64,000 nucleotides of DNA from Shewanella saliphila (GCF_014648295.1 NZ_BMQV01000017.1:1-64000), one strand, 5' to 3'. Shown: positions 17,714 through 30,530, numbered from the stretch's first letter. The notes: a model not told the origin generated them from the sequence alone. Numbers and translations are program-made.

Positions 17714-19003
17714 ATGCAAATTCTCGATTGGGCGTCTTTATCTACAGCTGAGCAACAACAAACGTTAGCGCGTTCGCCATTAATCGGTGACGCCAGTGTT
17801 GAGCAAGGTGTGCGTGATATTATTGAACAAGTTAGCAGCCAGGGTGATGCGGCGTTAATCAATTTTAACAAGCGTTTTGATGGTGTTGAACTGACCGAGC
17901 TTACGTTAACGGCTGTGCAAATTAATGCTGCATGCGAGCGTGTCAGTGACGATGTAAAGCAAGCGGTGGCGCAAGCTGTTGCCAACATTGAAACATTCCA
18001 TAACGCCCAAGTGTTTAATGGTGTCGATATTGAAACCCAAGCGGGAGTGCGCTGTGAGCTTCGAAGTGAGCCAATTGAACGTGTTGGCTTATATATTCCT
18101 GGTGGTACCGCACCACTAATCTCGACCGTGATGATGCTGGCTTTGCCAGCAAAAATCGCCGGCTGTGAAAAACGCGTACTCGTCAGCCCTCCACCCATTA
18201 ATGATGCCATTGTGTATGCCGCCAATGTGTGTGGTATTACCGACATATTCCAAGTGGGTGGCGCCCAAGCCATTGCTGCACTAGCATTTGGTACCGAATC
18301 AGTACCAAACGTCGATAAAATTTTTGGCCCAGGTAATCGCTACGTTACCGAAGCAAAACGTCTTGTATCGCAAGATAGTCGTGTCAGCGTGTCGATAGAT
18401 ATGCCAGCGGGTCCGTCTGAAGTGCTGGTGATTGCCGACAAAAACGCTAATGCAGGTTTTGTGGCCTCTGATTTACTGTCACAAGCAGAGCATGGAGTTG
18501 ATTCACAAGTGATGTTAGTGACGGACTCAGTTGACTTAGCAGAAGCGGTTAACCAAGCGTTAACGGAACAACTTGCGCAGTTGAGCCGTAAAGACATTGC
18601 CGCAACTGCACTAGAATGTAGCCGCAGTATTATTGTCAGCGACATGAGTGAAGCCGCTAAAGTGTCTAACTTATATGGCCCAGAACACTTGATTATTCAA
18701 ACCGATTCGCCACGTGATGTGCTTAAGCAAGTACGCGGAGCAGGCTCTGTATTTTTAGGTGCTTATACCCCTGAGTCGGTCGGTGATTATGCTAGTGGCA
18801 CCAACCATGTATTACCCACCTATGGTTACAGCCGCTCAGTATCAAGCTTGTCTTTAGCCGACTTTAGCCGCCGTTTTACCGTGCAAGAGCTCAGCAAACA
18901 AGGCTTACAAACTTTAGGTCAAAGTGTCATGGTACTGGCCGAAAATGAGCTGTTAGATGCGCATAAAAATGCCATCGCAATTCGTTTAGCCAGTTTAAGT
19001 TAA
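17714..19003 (+). CDS. hisD: Histidinol dehydrogenase HisD
   Basis: HisD (429 residues) oxidises L-histidinol to histidine in two NAD-dependent steps, using zinc. Visible landmarks are VGLYIPGGTAPLISTVMM, the conserved FGPGNRYVTEAKR and SIDMPAGPSEVLVIAD, with SQAEHGVDSQ and the C-terminal GTNHVLPT segment carrying zinc ligands (Gln, His, Asp, His). Length is normal. It follows hisG by five bases and is followed by a 60-base gap before hisC. Confidence 0.96.
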   Translation: MQILDWASLSTAEQQQTLARSPLIGDASVEQGVRDIIEQVSSQGDAALINFNKRFDGVELTELTLTAVQINAACERVSDDVKQAVAQAVANIETFHNAQVFNGVDIETQAGVRCELRSEPIERVGLYIPGGTAPLISTVMMLALPAKIAGCEKRVLVSPPPINDAIVYAANVCGITDIFQVGGAQAIAALAFGTESVPNVDKIFGPGNRYVTEAKRLVSQDSRVSVSIDMPAGPSEVLVIADKNANAGFVASDLLSQAEHGVDSQVMLVTDSVDLAEAVNQALTEQLAQLSRKDIAATALECSRSIIVSDMSEAAKVSNLYGPEHLIIQTDSPRDVLKQVRGAGSVFLGAYTPESVGDYASGTNHVLPTYGYSRSVSSLSLADFSRRFTVQELSKQGLQTLGQSVMVLAENELLDAHKNAIAIRLASLS

Positions 19004-19063
19004 GATCGCAACAACACAAGATCAGTTAACACCTATAACGTGTAGAAAGTAGAGAGCAAAACC

Positions 19064-20125
19064 ATGAGCCAAACCATAGCAGCGCCTTTTGACCCAAAGC
19101 AATTAGCCAGACCAGAATTGCTACAGTTAACCCCGTACCAAAGCGCCAGACGCATTGGTGGACGTGGTGATATTTGGATCAATGCTAACGAGTCACCGTT
19201 TAACAACAGTGATTTAGATAAAGTAAATCGTTACCCAGAGTGCCAACCTCCTGAGCTGATTAATGCATATAGCAACTATTCAGGCGTAAAGGCCAGTAAC
19301 ATTATTGCTAGTCGCGGCGCTGATGAAGCTATTGAACTGTTAATCCGCACCTTTTGTGTGCCCGGTGTCGACAGCATTGCTTGTTTTGGTCCTACTTATG
19401 GCATGTACGCCATTAGCGCTGCCACGTTTAATGTTGCGGTGACCACTTTAAGTTTAACCGATGATTATCAGCTACCACAGGCATGGCCAACTCAAATTGG
19501 CGCCGCTAAAATCGTGTTTATTTGTAACCCAAATAACCCAACGGGGACGGTGATATCAAAAGAGAACATTGAGCAAGCCATTCAAGCTGCACCTAATGCT
19601 ATCGTGGTGGTTGATGAAGCCTATATTGAATTCTGTCCACAATACAGCGTGGCAGATTTACTCAGCACCTATCCTAACTTGGTGGTATTGCGCACCTTAT
19701 CAAAAGCATTTGCATTGGCCGGCGCGCGTTGTGGCTTTATGCTAGCCAATGATGCCATCATCGATTTAGTCATGTTAGTGATTGCACCTTATCCTGTGCC
19801 ACTACCCGTGTCTGAATTAGCCACTAAAGCCTTAAGTGCGCAAGGTCTTGATACCATGCAAACCCAGGTAGATTGCTTAATTGAACAAGGCCAGCGGTTA
19901 AGTGCAACTTTAAACTCATTTGGCGCTAACGTTTTGCCTGCAAATGGTAACTATGTATTAGCCAAATTCGAGGATGTTGCTAGCGTAGCTGAGCGCTTAC
20001 GTGAGGCAGGTATTGTTGCCCGCGCATACAAAGATCCACGCTTGGCTGATGCTATCCGCTTTAGCTTTACCAACGAGCCACAAACCAATGCCATTATTGC
20101 GTTGTTTGACGGCTCTGCGGCATAA
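19064..20125 (+). CDS. hisC: Histidinol-phosphate aminotransferase HisC
   Basis: HisC (353 residues) transaminates imidazole acetol phosphate with glutamate, using PLP. Fold-type I features are clear: NESPFNNSDLDKVNRYPE near the N-terminus, CNPNNPTGT in the middle, DEAYIEF, and the PLP lysine in LRTLSKAFALAGARCG. The ATG is preceded by AGAGAG-like purines. Position within the operon supports the histidine-specific assignment over other class II aminotransferases. Confidence 0.95.
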   Translation: MSQTIAAPFDPKQLARPELLQLTPYQSARRIGGRGDIWINANESPFNNSDLDKVNRYPECQPPELINAYSNYSGVKASNIIASRGADEAIELLIRTFCVPGVDSIACFGPTYGMYAISAATFNVAVTTLSLTDDYQLPQAWPTQIGAAKIVFICNPNNPTGTVISKENIEQAIQAAPNAIVVVDEAYIEFCPQYSVADLLSTYPNLVVLRTLSKAFALAGARCGFMLANDAIIDLVMLVIAPYPVPLPVSELATKALSAQGLDTMQTQVDCLIEQGQRLSATLNSFGANVLPANGNYVLAKFEDVASVAERLREAGIVARAYKDPRLADAIRFSFTNEPQTNAIIALFDGSAA

Positions 20126-20186
20126 ACCCAATTGAAACTTGTAAAAGTTAACTATAAAAATCACACCCTATTGTTAAGGTAGTCAC

Positions 20187-21254
20187 ATGAAACAGAACAT
20201 ATTATTCATCGACCGCGATGGCACTCTAGTAGAAGAGCCTGCAATCGACAAGCAATTAGACAGCTTAGAAAAATTGGTTTTTGAGCCGCGAGTGATTCCT
20301 GCATTACTCAAGCTACAAAAAGCCGGTTTTCGCTTAGTGATGGTGAGTAATCAAGACGGTTTAGGCACGCCTTCATTTCCAAAAGAAGACTTTGATGCCC
20401 CGCACAATATGATGATGCAAATTTTTGCCAGCCAGGGTGTTAAGTTTGACGATGTGGTCATTTGCCCACACTTTAATGACGAAAATTGCAGCTGTCGCAA
20501 ACCCAAACTTGGCCTGGTGAAAGACTACTTAACTCAAGGTAAAATCGACTTTACCACCTCTGCTGTGATTGGCGATCGTGACACTGACGTAGAGCTTGCC
20601 AATGCCATGGGCATTAAAAGCTTTAAATATGACCGTCAAAGCCTTAACTGGGATGACATTGCCAATGCCCTACTAAGCAAAGGTCGTATCGCGAATGTTG
20701 TGCGTACGACTAAAGAAACCAACATTAACGTTACTATCGACTTAGACAGTCAAACCAAAGGTTCAATTGAAACCGGTATCGGCTTTTTTGACCACATGCT
20801 TGACCAAATTCAAACCCACGGCAATTTCAAAATGGACGTGCACGTCGACGGCGATTTAGAAATTGACGATCACCACAGTGTTGAAGACACAGCCCTTGCC
20901 ATTGGTGATGCTATTCGCCAGGCGCTTGGCGACAAACGTGGTATTGCGCGTTTTGGTTTTAGCTTACCGATGGATGAAGCCAGCGGCGAATGTTTAATGG
21001 ACATTTCTGGTCGCCCATTCATTAAATTCACCGCTGACTTTGACCGTGAAATGGTCGGCGAAATGGCCACTGAAATGGTGCCGCATTTCTTCCGCTCATT
21101 TGCTGACGGTCTTCGTTGCACACTGCATATTGGCTCAACAGGTGATAACGACCACCACAAAGTGGAAGCACTATTTAAAGTATTAGGCCGCACACTTCGC
21201 CAAGCGGTGAAAGTCGAAGGCGACATACTGCCATCAAGCAAAGGCGTACTGTAA
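20187..21254 (+). CDS. hisB: Bifunctional histidinol-phosphatase / imidazoleglycerol-phosphate dehydratase HisB
   Basis: HisB (355 residues) is a fusion. The N-terminal HAD phosphatase (DRDGT at 9-13, zinc-binding CSCRKPK cysteines, [10 protein letters not shown]) removes phosphate from histidinol phosphate. The C-terminal dehydratase (about 165-355) has the duplicated manganese-binding [17 protein letters not shown] and [12 protein letters not shown] motifs. This fusion is typical of Gammaproteobacteria. It follows hisC by about 60 bases with TTAAGGTAG upstream of the ATG. Confidence 0.97.
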   Translation: MKQNILFIDRDGTLVEEPAIDKQLDSLEKLVFEPRVIPALLKLQKAGFRLVMVSNQDGLGTPSFPKEDFDAPHNMMMQIFASQGVKFDDVVICPHFNDENCSCRKPKLGLVKDYLTQGKIDFTTSAVIGDRDTDVELANAMGIKSFKYDRQSLNWDDIANALLSKGRIANVVRTTKETNINVTIDLDSQTKGSIETGIGFFDHMLDQIQTHGNFKMDVHVDGDLEIDDHHSVEDTALAIGDAIRQALGDKRGIARFGFSLPMDEASGECLMDISGRPFIKFTADFDREMVGEMATEMVPHFFRSFADGLRCTLHIGSTGDNDHHKVEALFKVLGRTLRQAVKVEGDILPSSKGVL

Positions 21255-21263
21255 GGAGTTAAC

Positions 21264-21914
21264 GTGACACAAGAATCTGTTTCTTCAAGCAATGACAATG
21301 ATCTCACGGTGATTATCGACACTGGCTGCGCCAATTTAAGCTCTGTGCGCTTTGCTTTTGAACGCCTTAACGCCAATGTCGTTGTGAGTGCTGACTTTGA
21401 TGTTATTCGCAGTGCAGCTCGAGTGGTATTGCCCGGCGTTGGCACCGCTGGCGCTGCGATGGATGCGTTAAAGCAAAAAAACTTAATCGGGTTAATTAAA
21501 AGTTTAACTCAGCCAGTCATGGGCGTGTGTCTTGGCATGCAAATGCTCGCCAGTTTATCGAATGAGCATGGCGGACGTAGCGAGCAAGATATTACTTGTT
21601 TAGGCCTTGTACCGACTGATATTGGCGATCTTGACAGCAAAGGCTTGCCATTACCGCACATGGGTTGGAACCAAATAGATGTTGGCGACCACCCGTTATT
21701 TATCGGGATTGAAAATGGCAGTTATGTGTACTTTGTACACAGCTACCGCGCGCCCATCAGTGAATACACCTTAGCCAGCAGTACTTATGGCGAATCATTT
21801 AGTGCAGCCATTGGTAAAGATAACTTTTTCGGGGTGCAATTTCACCCTGAAAAAAGCGCCAAAGTCGGTGCGCAAATTTTAAGAAACTTTTTAAACATGG
21901 GGACACCACAGTGA
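21264..21914 (+). CDS. hisH: Imidazole glycerol phosphate synthase subunit HisH
   Basis: HisH (216 residues) is the glutaminase that feeds ammonia to HisF. The triad is visible: the nucleophile Cys in GVCLGMQML and His/Glu in [10 protein letters not shown]; the oxyanion strand is LPGVGT. It starts at GTG 21264 with AAGGAG six bases upstream. The first 15 residues (Ser/Asn-rich) extend beyond the usual start. The stop overlaps the hisA start by four bases (GTGA). Confidence 0.95.
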   Translation: MTQESVSSSNDNDLTVIIDTGCANLSSVRFAFERLNANVVVSADFDVIRSAARVVLPGVGTAGAAMDALKQKNLIGLIKSLTQPVMGVCLGMQMLASLSNEHGGRSEQDITCLGLVPTDIGDLDSKGLPLPHMGWNQIDVGDHPLFIGIENGSYVYFVHSYRAPISEYTLASSTYGESFSAAIGKDNFFGVQFHPEKSAKVGAQILRNFLNMGTPQ

Positions 21915-22648
21915 TTATTCCTGCCATTGATTTAATTGACGGCCAAGTGGTGCGCCTATACCAGGGCGACTACGATAAACAAACCACTTTTGACTTAAGC
22001 CCGCTGGCACAATTACAGTCTTATCAAGCACAAGGTGCCAAGTTACTGCATATTGTTGACCTCACCGGCGCAAAAGATCCCAACAAACGTCAAACCCAGC
22101 TGATCAGTGAATTAGCCGCAGGGCTCAATGTTGATATTCAAGTTGGCGGCGGTATTCGCAGTGAAGAACAAGTCGCAGAGCTGCTCAATATTGGCGTTAA
22201 ACGTGTGGTGATTGGCTCCCTTGCAGTCAAAGAACCTGAACTGGTTAAAAGCTGGTTTGTAAAATATGGCAGCGATGCTATTTGTTTAGCCCTTGATGTC
22301 AACATCAACGACGCAGGTGAAAAAATTGTCGCCGTTTCAGGCTGGCAATCAGGTGGCGGTAAGTCACTAGAATCATTAGTCGCCGAGTTTGAAACCGTGG
22401 GCCTTAAACATGCTTTAGTGACTGACATCAGCCGTGATGGCACCCTAACCGGTGCCAATACCGAGCTTTATACTGAACTGGCATCAATTTACCCTAATAT
22501 TCTGTGGCAAGCATCAGGCGGTATCGCCACCCTAGATAACGTTGCAACAGTACGAGACAGTAAAGCATCGGGCATTATTATTGGTAAAGCCCTGCTAATT
22601 AATCAATTTACCGTTGAGGAGGCAATACAATGCTGGCCAAACGCATAG
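21911..22648 (+). CDS. hisA: ProFAR isomerase HisA
   Basis: HisA (245 residues) opens the ribose ring of ProFAR in an Amadori rearrangement. It is a (beta/alpha)8 barrel with the catalytic Asp in [11 protein letters not shown] and the second Asp in [13 protein letters not shown]. Phosphate-binding loops VGGGIRS and ASGGIAT mark the two half-barrels shared with HisF. The start is a GTG inside the hisH stop (GTGA overlap), and the 3' end overlaps hisF by 19 bases, so translation is tightly coupled. Confidence 0.96.
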   Translation: MIIPAIDLIDGQVVRLYQGDYDKQTTFDLSPLAQLQSYQAQGAKLLHIVDLTGAKDPNKRQTQLISELAAGLNVDIQVGGGIRSEEQVAELLNIGVKRVVIGSLAVKEPELVKSWFVKYGSDAICLALDVNINDAGEKIVAVSGWQSGGGKSLESLVAEFETVGLKHALVTDISRDGTLTGANTELYTELASIYPNILWQASGGIATLDNVATVRDSKASGIIIGKALLINQFTVEEAIQCWPNA

Positions 22649-23403
22649 TTCCGTGCCTTGACGTCCGAGAAGGTAAAGTGGTTAAAGGCGTGCAATTTCG
22701 TAACCACGAAATTGTCGGAGACATCGTTCCCCTCGCCGCCCGTTATGCTGACGAAGGCGCTGATGAATTAGTGTTTTATGACATTACCGCGAGTGCCCAC
22801 GACCGGGTTATCGATAAGTCCTGGGTGAGCCGCGTCGCTGAACAAATTGATATCCCCTTTTGTGTTGCCGGTGGCATTAAAACCATTGAGCAAGCGCGCG
22901 AGAAACTGGCTTTTGGTGCAGATAAAATCTCGATTAACTCGCCAGCATTAACCGACCCAAGTTTGATCTCGCGCTTGCAAGATGAGTTTGGTCGCCAATG
23001 TATTGTGATTGGGATTGACTCATACTACGACGCCGAAACTGATAGCTACAAAGTGAAACAGTTTACCGGCGATGAAGCCGCCACCAAAGACACCCAATGG
23101 TATACTCAAGACTGGGTTGAAGAAGTGCAAAAACGCGGTTGTGGTGAAATTGTGCTTAACGTCATGAACCAAGACGGCGTGCGTGGCGGTTACGACATCA
23201 AACAACTCAGCATGGTACGCGCTATTTGTGACGTACCATTAATTGCTTCCGGTGGTGCGGGCATCATGGAACACTTTAAAGACGTGTTTGAACTTGCCAA
23301 AGTCGACGCCGCATTAGCTGCAAGCGTATTCCACAAAGGCATTATTGATATTGGCGAATTAAAGCAATACTTACACGCCAATCACATCGCCATTCGTTTA
23401 TAA
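22630..23403 (+). CDS. hisF: Imidazole glycerol phosphate synthase subunit HisF
   Basis: HisF (257 residues) is the cyclase that uses ammonia from HisH to form imidazole glycerol phosphate and AICAR. The barrel carries the catalytic Asp residues in [16 protein letters not shown] and [12 protein letters not shown], with phosphate loops VAGGIKT and ASGGAG. GAGGCAATACA precedes the ATG, inside the end of hisA. Length matches the family (257-258). Confidence 0.97.
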   Translation: MLAKRIVPCLDVREGKVVKGVQFRNHEIVGDIVPLAARYADEGADELVFYDITASAHDRVIDKSWVSRVAEQIDIPFCVAGGIKTIEQAREKLAFGADKISINSPALTDPSLISRLQDEFGRQCIVIGIDSYYDAETDSYKVKQFTGDEAATKDTQWYTQDWVEEVQKRGCGEIVLNVMNQDGVRGGYDIKQLSMVRAICDVPLIASGGAGIMEHFKDVFELAKVDAALAASVFHKGIIDIGELKQYLHANHIAIRL

Positions 23404-23428
23404 CGTTGCCGAAAAAAAGAGAACATCA

Positions 23429-24052
23429 ATGACTGATATCGTATTTGACAGTACAACTGTAGATTGGGACAAACAACAAGGGCTTATTCCTGCAGTTGTT
23501 CAACATCACCTAACAGGCAAAGTGCTCATGCTTGGCTACATGGACCAGGCCGCGCTAGAAAAAACCCTTGCCACTAAGCAAGTCACTTTTTTTAGCCGCT
23601 CGAAGCAGCGTTTATGGACCAAAGGTGAAACCTCAGGTAACACCCTAGATTTAGTTGCTATTGACAAAGATTGCGACAATGACAGCTTTTTAGTGCAAGT
23701 CATCCCGAACGGCCCAACCTGCCACAAAGGCACAGAAAGCTGCTGGAAAGACGATAACGCGCACCCTTTTATTGATAATCTGACAAACTTGATTATTTCA
23801 CGTAAAGGCCAAAGTGCTGACTCAAGCTATACCGCATCATTATTTGAACGTGGTACTAAGCGTATTGCCCAAAAAGTCGGTGAAGAAGGTTTAGAAACCG
23901 CACTTGCTGCAGCCACTCACGACAAAGAAGAGCTGGTCAATGAAGCCTCTGATCTGATGTATCACTTAATCGTGCTACTTGAAGACCAAGGACTATCAAT
24001 GGCTGATATCAATAAAAATTTATTGGATCGCCACACCAAAGCCAGCAAATAG
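23429..24052 (+). CDS. hisI: Bifunctional phosphoribosyl-AMP cyclohydrolase / phosphoribosyl-ATP pyrophosphatase HisIE
   Basis: HisIE (207 residues) performs the second and third steps. The N-terminal cyclohydrolase has [20 protein letters not shown] and the zinc-binding [10 protein letters not shown] and [12 protein letters not shown]. The C-terminal pyrophosphatase, from about residue 115, has [22 protein letters not shown] and the acidic [14 protein letters not shown] site. It is the last gene of the operon, 25 bases after hisF, and is followed by a strong terminator. Confidence 0.96.
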   Translation: MTDIVFDSTTVDWDKQQGLIPAVVQHHLTGKVLMLGYMDQAALEKTLATKQVTFFSRSKQRLWTKGETSGNTLDLVAIDKDCDNDSFLVQVIPNGPTCHKGTESCWKDDNAHPFIDNLTNLIISRKGQSADSSYTASLFERGTKRIAQKVGEEGLETALAAATHDKEELVNEASDLMYHLIVLLEDQGLSMADINKNLLDRHTKASK

Positions 24053-24091
24053 AATTTGTTCAGCCGTGCTGAGTCAGATTCTATAAACAAC

Positions 24092-24117
24092 AAAAAAGAC
24101 GCCGCGGCGTCTTTTCT
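24092..24117. terminator. Bidirectional terminator after the his operon
   Basis: AAAAAAGACGCC and GGCGTCTTTT form a 10-bp GC-rich stem with a two-base loop and A/T runs on both sides, between hisI and the converging MscS gene. Confidence 0.85.
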
Positions 24118-24139
24118 GTTATTTCAAAATGGTGAGAAG

Positions 24140-25009
24140 TTAGTTTTTATGGCTTTGAGTAATCGTTAGATTGCCATCGACATGTAAATCACGTTGTGGG
24201 TAGGCGATGACCACTTGATGCTCATTAAACAGTTCATACATTCTAAAGCGAATTTCACTGCGGCGACGGCGAATATCGGTTTCAGATACCGCACTCACCC
24301 AAAATATTAAGTCAAAAATCAGTGCGTTATCACCAAAATCTTCAAATAAAACCACTGGCTTCGGTTGCTGCAAAATATCATCGCGCTCACCAATCACTTG
24401 ATAAATTAAATCGCGGACTTTAATCACATCAGAGCCATAAGCCACCCCAACTCGAATAAAAGTACGGGCATTTTTATCAATTAAGGTCCAGTTGGTTACG
24501 GTGTTTTCAAGTAATTGGCTGTTGGGCACTAACATGTGCACCCCATCATTACGACGAATTAAAGTCGAGCGGGTATTAATACACTCAACCACACCTCGCG
24601 CTTCGCCGACTTCTAAAAAGTCGCCAATACGGATTGGCCGCTCCCACATCAAAATCCAACCACTGATAAAGTTATTAATGATGTTTTGCGCACCAAAACC
24701 GACACCAATGGCAATCGCACCTGACACAAACGCAAACGCGGTTAATGGAATATTTAAAATCTCCATACTGGTAAACACCAGCACCGCAATACTGATAATA
24801 AAGTACATGCGGGTAAATAAATGAATCGCGTCTGCGCCAACATGACGTCGCTTTAACGCTTTGACAATGAGCCGTCCGGCTCGAGTAATAATAAACCAGG
24901 CTAAAAAGAGGTATAACGGCACTTGCAACAATTGCAGCAAAGTAATTGGGCTGTTGTCATAAGTGAATACCACAAACGATAAGGCAGATAACAATTCGTT
25001 AAAATCCAT
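24140..25009 (-). CDS. Small mechanosensitive channel, MscS family
   Basis: This 289-residue inner-membrane protein has three predicted membrane spans: about 24-43, 67-87, and the pore helix region containing VSGAIAIGVGFGAQNIINNFISGW, which matches the Gly/Ala-packed TM3 of MscS. The cytoplasmic beta domain follows (RIGDFLEVGEARGVV, NTRSTLIRRNDG, LVPNSQLLENTVTNWT), then the alpha/beta domain. It opens under membrane tension to release solutes in osmotic downshock. Sequence does not tell the exact paralogue. It converges on the his operon. Confidence 0.92.
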   Translation of the reverse strand: MDFNELLSALSFVVFTYDNSPITLLQLLQVPLYLFLAWFIITRAGRLIVKALKRRHVGADAIHLFTRMYFIISIAVLVFTSMEILNIPLTAFAFVSGAIAIGVGFGAQNIINNFISGWILMWERPIRIGDFLEVGEARGVVECINTRSTLIRRNDGVHMLVPNSQLLENTVTNWTLIDKNARTFIRVGVAYGSDVIKVRDLIYQVIGERDDILQQPKPVVLFEDFGDNALIFDLIFWVSAVSETDIRRRRSEIRFRMYELFNEHQVVIAYPQRDLHVDGNLTITQSHKN

Positions 25010-25084
25010 ATAAACCTCTTTTTATTTTTATAATCAGTATTGTTGAGCTTGTTAGCGCATCTTTAACACTTAGTAATGTGCGTA

Positions 25085-26020
25085 TTAGTAAAAGCGCTGC
25101 TCACCCGGTGGGCGAGTTTTAAGCAGCTTTAAAAACCACATGTATTGTTCTGGGTAGGCTTTAATCACCTGCTCAACCGCTTTGTTTAATGCTAAGGCTT
25201 CGTTTTCTTTACCTGCCATCTCTTGTGGACTAATGGCGGGCATTATCGTCATAACAAATTGCTTAGCTTGTTCATTATAGCCAATGTTAACTGGCATCAC
25301 TTGAGCGTTGCCTGCTTGAGCAAGACGCCCTACTACGGGTAATGTTGCTTTTACTGTGCCTAAAAACGGCGTAAATACGCTTTTATCTGGCCCTAAATCT
25401 TCATCCGGTAAATAAAAGAAACTGTTATCTTTTTTAAGTTCAGCTAATAACGCGCGGATCCCAGCTTCACGCATATACACTCGACCATTTTGGCTGGTGC
25501 GCATGCGATTACTAAACCAGTTAAATAAGTCATTCCGGTGTGCTTTTGCCATGGTCACGATGGGGATTTCCATGTTCACACGTAGCCCTGCATACTCCAT
25601 TGGCCACACATGAGGCATAATAAAAATAATTGGCTGGCCGGCATCTCTGGCCGCTTTAACATGCTCATAACCATTCATTTGGATACGACGCTTTAAATGA
25701 TCCGTTGATCTAAACAGTAATTCGGCTTGTGACAGCAGCACCAATACAAACATCTTCACATTTTGCTTAACTAACGTTTCAACCTCTGTTTTCGACATTT
25801 CAGGAAAACAATGACTGATGTTAATTCTGGCGATTTTTATGGGCTTTTTGGCTATTTTCATCACAATCACCGCTAAAAATCTGGCAATAGGATCACGCAC
25901 ACTGGCGGGTAAAATACCAAATATAACCAATACTGCTATGGCTAACCATGTCAGCCAAAAACGCGGATGTAATAACGCCATTTTAAAGCGGGTATCAAAA
26001 TGTTTTGCTTCTCGAGACAA
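25085..26020 (-). CDS. lpxM: Lipid A late acyltransferase (LpxM/MsbB-like)
   Basis: This 311-residue protein belongs to the HtrB/MsbB family, which adds a secondary acyl chain to Kdo2-lipid A at the inner membrane. An N-terminal membrane anchor (HPRFWLTWLAIAVLVIFGIL) is followed by the catalytic HVWPME (HxxxxE) motif near residue 135 and a PDEDLGPDKSVFTPFLG segment. The longest frame begins with a GTG at 26059, but the TTG at 26020 has GGAG eight bases upstream and gives MSREAKHFDTRFK, which fits the family better. Choice of LpxM over LpxL rests on the HFDTRFKMALLHPRFW start and is moderately sure. Confidence 0.82.
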   Translation of the reverse strand: MSREAKHFDTRFKMALLHPRFWLTWLAIAVLVIFGILPASVRDPIARFLAVIVMKIAKKPIKIARINISHCFPEMSKTEVETLVKQNVKMFVLVLLSQAELLFRSTDHLKRRIQMNGYEHVKAARDAGQPIIFIMPHVWPMEYAGLRVNMEIPIVTMAKAHRNDLFNWFSNRMRTSQNGRVYMREAGIRALLAELKKDNSFFYLPDEDLGPDKSVFTPFLGTVKATLPVVGRLAQAGNAQVMPVNIGYNEQAKQFVMTIMPAISPQEMAGKENEALALNKAVEQVIKAYPEQYMWFLKLLKTRPPGEQRFY

Positions 26021-26101
26021 AAGGAACACTCCAAATAAACGTGCACGGACAATACACACTTAAGGTTGATATCTAGGATTATACCAAGGCTTTGGTAAAC
26101 T

Positions 26102-26137
26102 CAAAAACAAAAGAGCCACTCAATTAAGAGTGGCCCT
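26102..26137 (-). terminator. Terminator after ihfA
   Basis: On the minus strand GCCACTC and GAGTGGC form a stem around TTAATT, followed by TCTTTTGTTTTTG. It ends the pheST-ihfA transcript. Confidence 0.8.
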
Positions 26138-26182
26138 TCGTAATACAGATCTAAAATCTGAATTGGCGTATTAACCAGTGAT

Positions 26183-26482
26183 CTATTTTTTACCCGAGTT
26201 TGCCGCTTCAACGCGTGATTTTAACTTCTGTCCAGGACGGAAGGTAACAACACGGCGAGCAGAAATGGGAATATCTTCACCAGTTTTCGGGTTCCTTCCC
26301 GGTCTTTGATTCTTGTCCCTAAGGTCAAAGTTGCCAAAGCCAGATAGCTTGACCTGCTCACCATTTTCGAGTGCTTCACGAATCTCTTCAAAAAAAGACT
26401 CAACCATCTCTTTGGCTACACGTTTGTTAATGCCTAACGTTTCAAAAAGATGTTCTGCCATTTCGGCTTTGGTAAGTGCCAT
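26183..26482 (-). CDS. ihfA: Integration host factor subunit alpha
   Basis: IhfA (99 residues) pairs with IhfB to bind specific DNA sites and bend them by about 160 degrees, affecting replication, recombination and transcription. The HU/IHF fold is clear: [13 protein letters not shown] at the start, [14 protein letters not shown], and the DNA-intercalating arm with [25 protein letters not shown]. It follows pheT by three bases, the usual gammaproteobacterial arrangement, and is last in the transcript. Confidence 0.97.
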   Translation of the reverse strand: MALTKAEMAEHLFETLGINKRVAKEMVESFFEEIREALENGEQVKLSGFGNFDLRDKNQRPGRNPKTGEDIPISARRVVTFRPGQKLKSRVEAANSGKK

Positions 26483-26485
26483 ACT

Positions 26486-28873
26486 TTAATCCCTCAACGA
26501 TGCGTTGAACTCGGTCTTAAGAGCAGATATTACTGAATCCATAGTTTCGGTAATGTCTTTTTCTTCAAGTGTACGAGTAGTGTCTTGTAATGTAAGTGCG
26601 ATGGCGAGGCTCTTTTTGCCAGGCTCAACACCTTTACCTTGGTATACATCGAACAAGTTTAAGCCAACCAACTGATTTTCGCCAACTTTTCTTATCAAAT
26701 TCATAACATCAGTGGCAGAAACTGCTTCATCTACTACTAGCGCGATGTCACGACGGTTAGCAGGAAACTTAGATACAGCTTGGGCTAGCGGCAAACGGGC
26801 GTGCAATAATGCATCCAGTTCTAACTCAAAAACAATTGTTTTGCCATTGAGTCCAAAAGGCTTTTCCAAGCTAGGATGGATAGCGCCGATGTAACCAATG
26901 ACTCGATTATTTCTTAATATTTCAGCACATTGTCCTGGATGCAGCGCAGGATGAGTTGCCCCTTTAAAACTAAATTCTGAAGCGGCAACTGTCAAGCCTA
27001 GAATCGCTTCTAAATCACCTTTTAAATCAAAGAAGTCGACTGTTTTCGATTCCATTGACCAATGTTCTTCGTTTTGCACCCCTGAAATTACCGCACCCAG
27101 CATGGCTTGCTGGCGAACACCAGAATCTGCTTGTGCATCAGGAACAAAGCGTAAACCGGTCTCAAATAATCTTACACGACCCTGTTGACGGCTTTGGTTG
27201 TAGCCAACCGCAGTTAATAGCCCTGTGAACATAGACAAACGCATTGCCGACATTTCGATTGAAATTGGGTTTGGTAACACCATTGCTTCTTGGCCAGGAT
27301 GCACTAAATTTTGCATTTTAGGGTCAACAAAGCTGTAGGTCACTGCTTCTTGGAAACCGCGAGCAACAAAAATGCTACGAACACGCTTAAGCGAAATGTC
27401 CGCTTCTTTGTGATCAGGCATAGTAAGCGCTGCTTGTGGCGCTGTATTCGGGATGTTGTTGTAACCGTAAATACGTGCCACTTCTTCGATTAAATCTTCT
27501 TCAATCGCCATATCAAAACGGTATGTGGCGGTCGTGACCTGCCATGCATCATTTACCGTTTCAACGTTAAAGCCTAAACGCTGTAAAATCTCAACAACAT
27601 CAGTATCAGGAATATGATGACCTAATGTTTTGTCTAACTTGTTACGACGTAAGGTAATCGTGGCTGCTTTTGGTAAATGTTCAGCTGATACTGCTTCAAC
27701 CACTTGACCTGCTTCACCACCACAAATATCCAATACAAGACGTGTAGCACGATCCATCACCTTATGTTGGAGCTCAGGGTCTACGCCACGCTCAAAACGA
27801 TGTGATGCGTCTGTGTGTAAGCCTAAACGACGTGATTTACCCATAATGGCAAGGGGAGCAAAAAATGCGCACTCTAATAAGATGTCTTGGGTATTTTCAT
27901 TCACGCCAGTGCTTTCGCCGCCAAATACACCTGCAAGTGCAACGGCTTGTTTGTCGTCTGCAATCACTAAAGTGTCGTTTGGCACGGTAATTTCGTTACC
28001 GTCAAGCAAGGTTAACTTTTCAACGCCGTCGGCTAAACGGACGTTAATCCCGCAGTTTAAGGTATTTAAGTCAAACGCATGCATAGGTTGACCAAACTCG
28101 ATCAACACGTAGTTGGTAATATCGACAATCGGGTCGATTGAACGAATACCACTGCGACGTAACTTTTCTTGCATCCATAACGGCGTAGCGGCTTTAACAT
28201 TGATGTTTTTAACCACTCGGCCTAAATAGCGCGGGCATAAATCTGGCGCAACGACATTGATGCTAAATGGCGCATCAATTGTTGCTTCTACGGCTTGCCA
28301 TGTTGGTTCTGTTACTGCTTGACGGTTTAATACGCCCACTTCGCGCGCAAGACCTGCCATACCTAGGCAATCTGCGCGGTTAGCCGTTAAATCAACGTCG
28401 ATAATGACGTCATCTAATTGCAAAAACTCACGCACATTAACGCCTAATGGTGCATCTTGTGGCAGCTCAATAATACCATCGCTTTCGATGTCGATACCGA
28501 GTTCACCGTATGAGCACAACATCCCCATTGAGGGTTGACCACGTAATTTGGCTTTTTTGATTTTAAAATCGCCAGGCAATACTGCACCGACCATAGCCAC
28601 CGCAACTTTTAAACCTAAACGGCAGTTAGGGGCACCACAGACGATATCAATTAGCTCGTCGCCACCCACATTGATTTTGGTTACACGTAATTTGTCAGCA
28701 TCAGGGTGCTGGCCACATTCAACCACTTCGCCAATAATCACGCCGCTAAACTCTGCCGCTACTGGGTCTACGCCGTCTACTTCAAGGCCTGCCATGGTGA
28801 TTTGGTGTGATAATGCGTCACGACTTACAGATGGGTTAACCCACTCACGAAGCCAAGATTCACTGAATTTCAT
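26486..28873 (-). CDS. pheT: Phenylalanyl-tRNA synthetase beta subunit
   Basis: PheT (795 residues) is the large subunit of the alpha2-beta2 enzyme that charges tRNA-Phe; it holds the editing site and tRNA-binding domains. Domains visible in order: N-terminal EMAP/OB-like tRNA-binding domain ([20 protein letters not shown] region near 45-70), B3/B4 editing domain (residues about 210-380), B5 domain, the catalytic-like core, and the C-terminal FDX-ACB domain ([16 protein letters not shown] onward). Length is normal. It begins 15 bases after the pheS stop. Confidence 0.97.
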   Translation of the reverse strand: MKFSESWLREWVNPSVSRDALSHQITMAGLEVDGVDPVAAEFSGVIIGEVVECGQHPDADKLRVTKINVGGDELIDIVCGAPNCRLGLKVAVAMVGAVLPGDFKIKKAKLRGQPSMGMLCSYGELGIDIESDGIIELPQDAPLGVNVREFLQLDDVIIDVDLTANRADCLGMAGLAREVGVLNRQAVTEPTWQAVEATIDAPFSINVVAPDLCPRYLGRVVKNINVKAATPLWMQEKLRRSGIRSIDPIVDITNYVLIEFGQPMHAFDLNTLNCGINVRLADGVEKLTLLDGNEITVPNDTLVIADDKQAVALAGVFGGESTGVNENTQDILLECAFFAPLAIMGKSRRLGLHTDASHRFERGVDPELQHKVMDRATRLVLDICGGEAGQVVEAVSAEHLPKAATITLRRNKLDKTLGHHIPDTDVVEILQRLGFNVETVNDAWQVTTATYRFDMAIEEDLIEEVARIYGYNNIPNTAPQAALTMPDHKEADISLKRVRSIFVARGFQEAVTYSFVDPKMQNLVHPGQEAMVLPNPISIEMSAMRLSMFTGLLTAVGYNQSRQQGRVRLFETGLRFVPDAQADSGVRQQAMLGAVISGVQNEEHWSMESKTVDFFDLKGDLEAILGLTVAASEFSFKGATHPALHPGQCAEILRNNRVIGYIGAIHPSLEKPFGLNGKTIVFELELDALLHARLPLAQAVSKFPANRRDIALVVDEAVSATDVMNLIRKVGENQLVGLNLFDVYQGKGVEPGKKSLAIALTLQDTTRTLEEKDITETMDSVISALKTEFNASLRD

Positions 28874-28888
28874 CTAATTATTGCTCCG

Positions 28889-30464
<1,576 letters not shown>

Positions 30465-30497
30465 TAAAATAAAAATACCGCTTTTTATTAGCGGTAT
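30465..30497 (-). terminator. Terminator after the double DTGA-domain gene
   Basis: On the minus strand ATACCGCT and AGCGGTAT form a stem around AATAAAA, followed by TTTTATTTT. It lies 34 bases behind the stop. Confidence 0.8.
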
Positions 30498-30530
30498 CGT
30501 TCAGGTCTGTTATTTGAAGTTTAGCTGGAT

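Noticed and set aside
17671..18273. 200-codon antisense frame inside hisD
   Set aside because: Ser/Thr-rich shadow of the well-conserved hisD gene; no motif.
20870..21445. Long antisense frame across hisB and hisH
   Set aside because: The 191-codon frame covers two conserved genes on the other strand; its composition is that of a reversed coding region.
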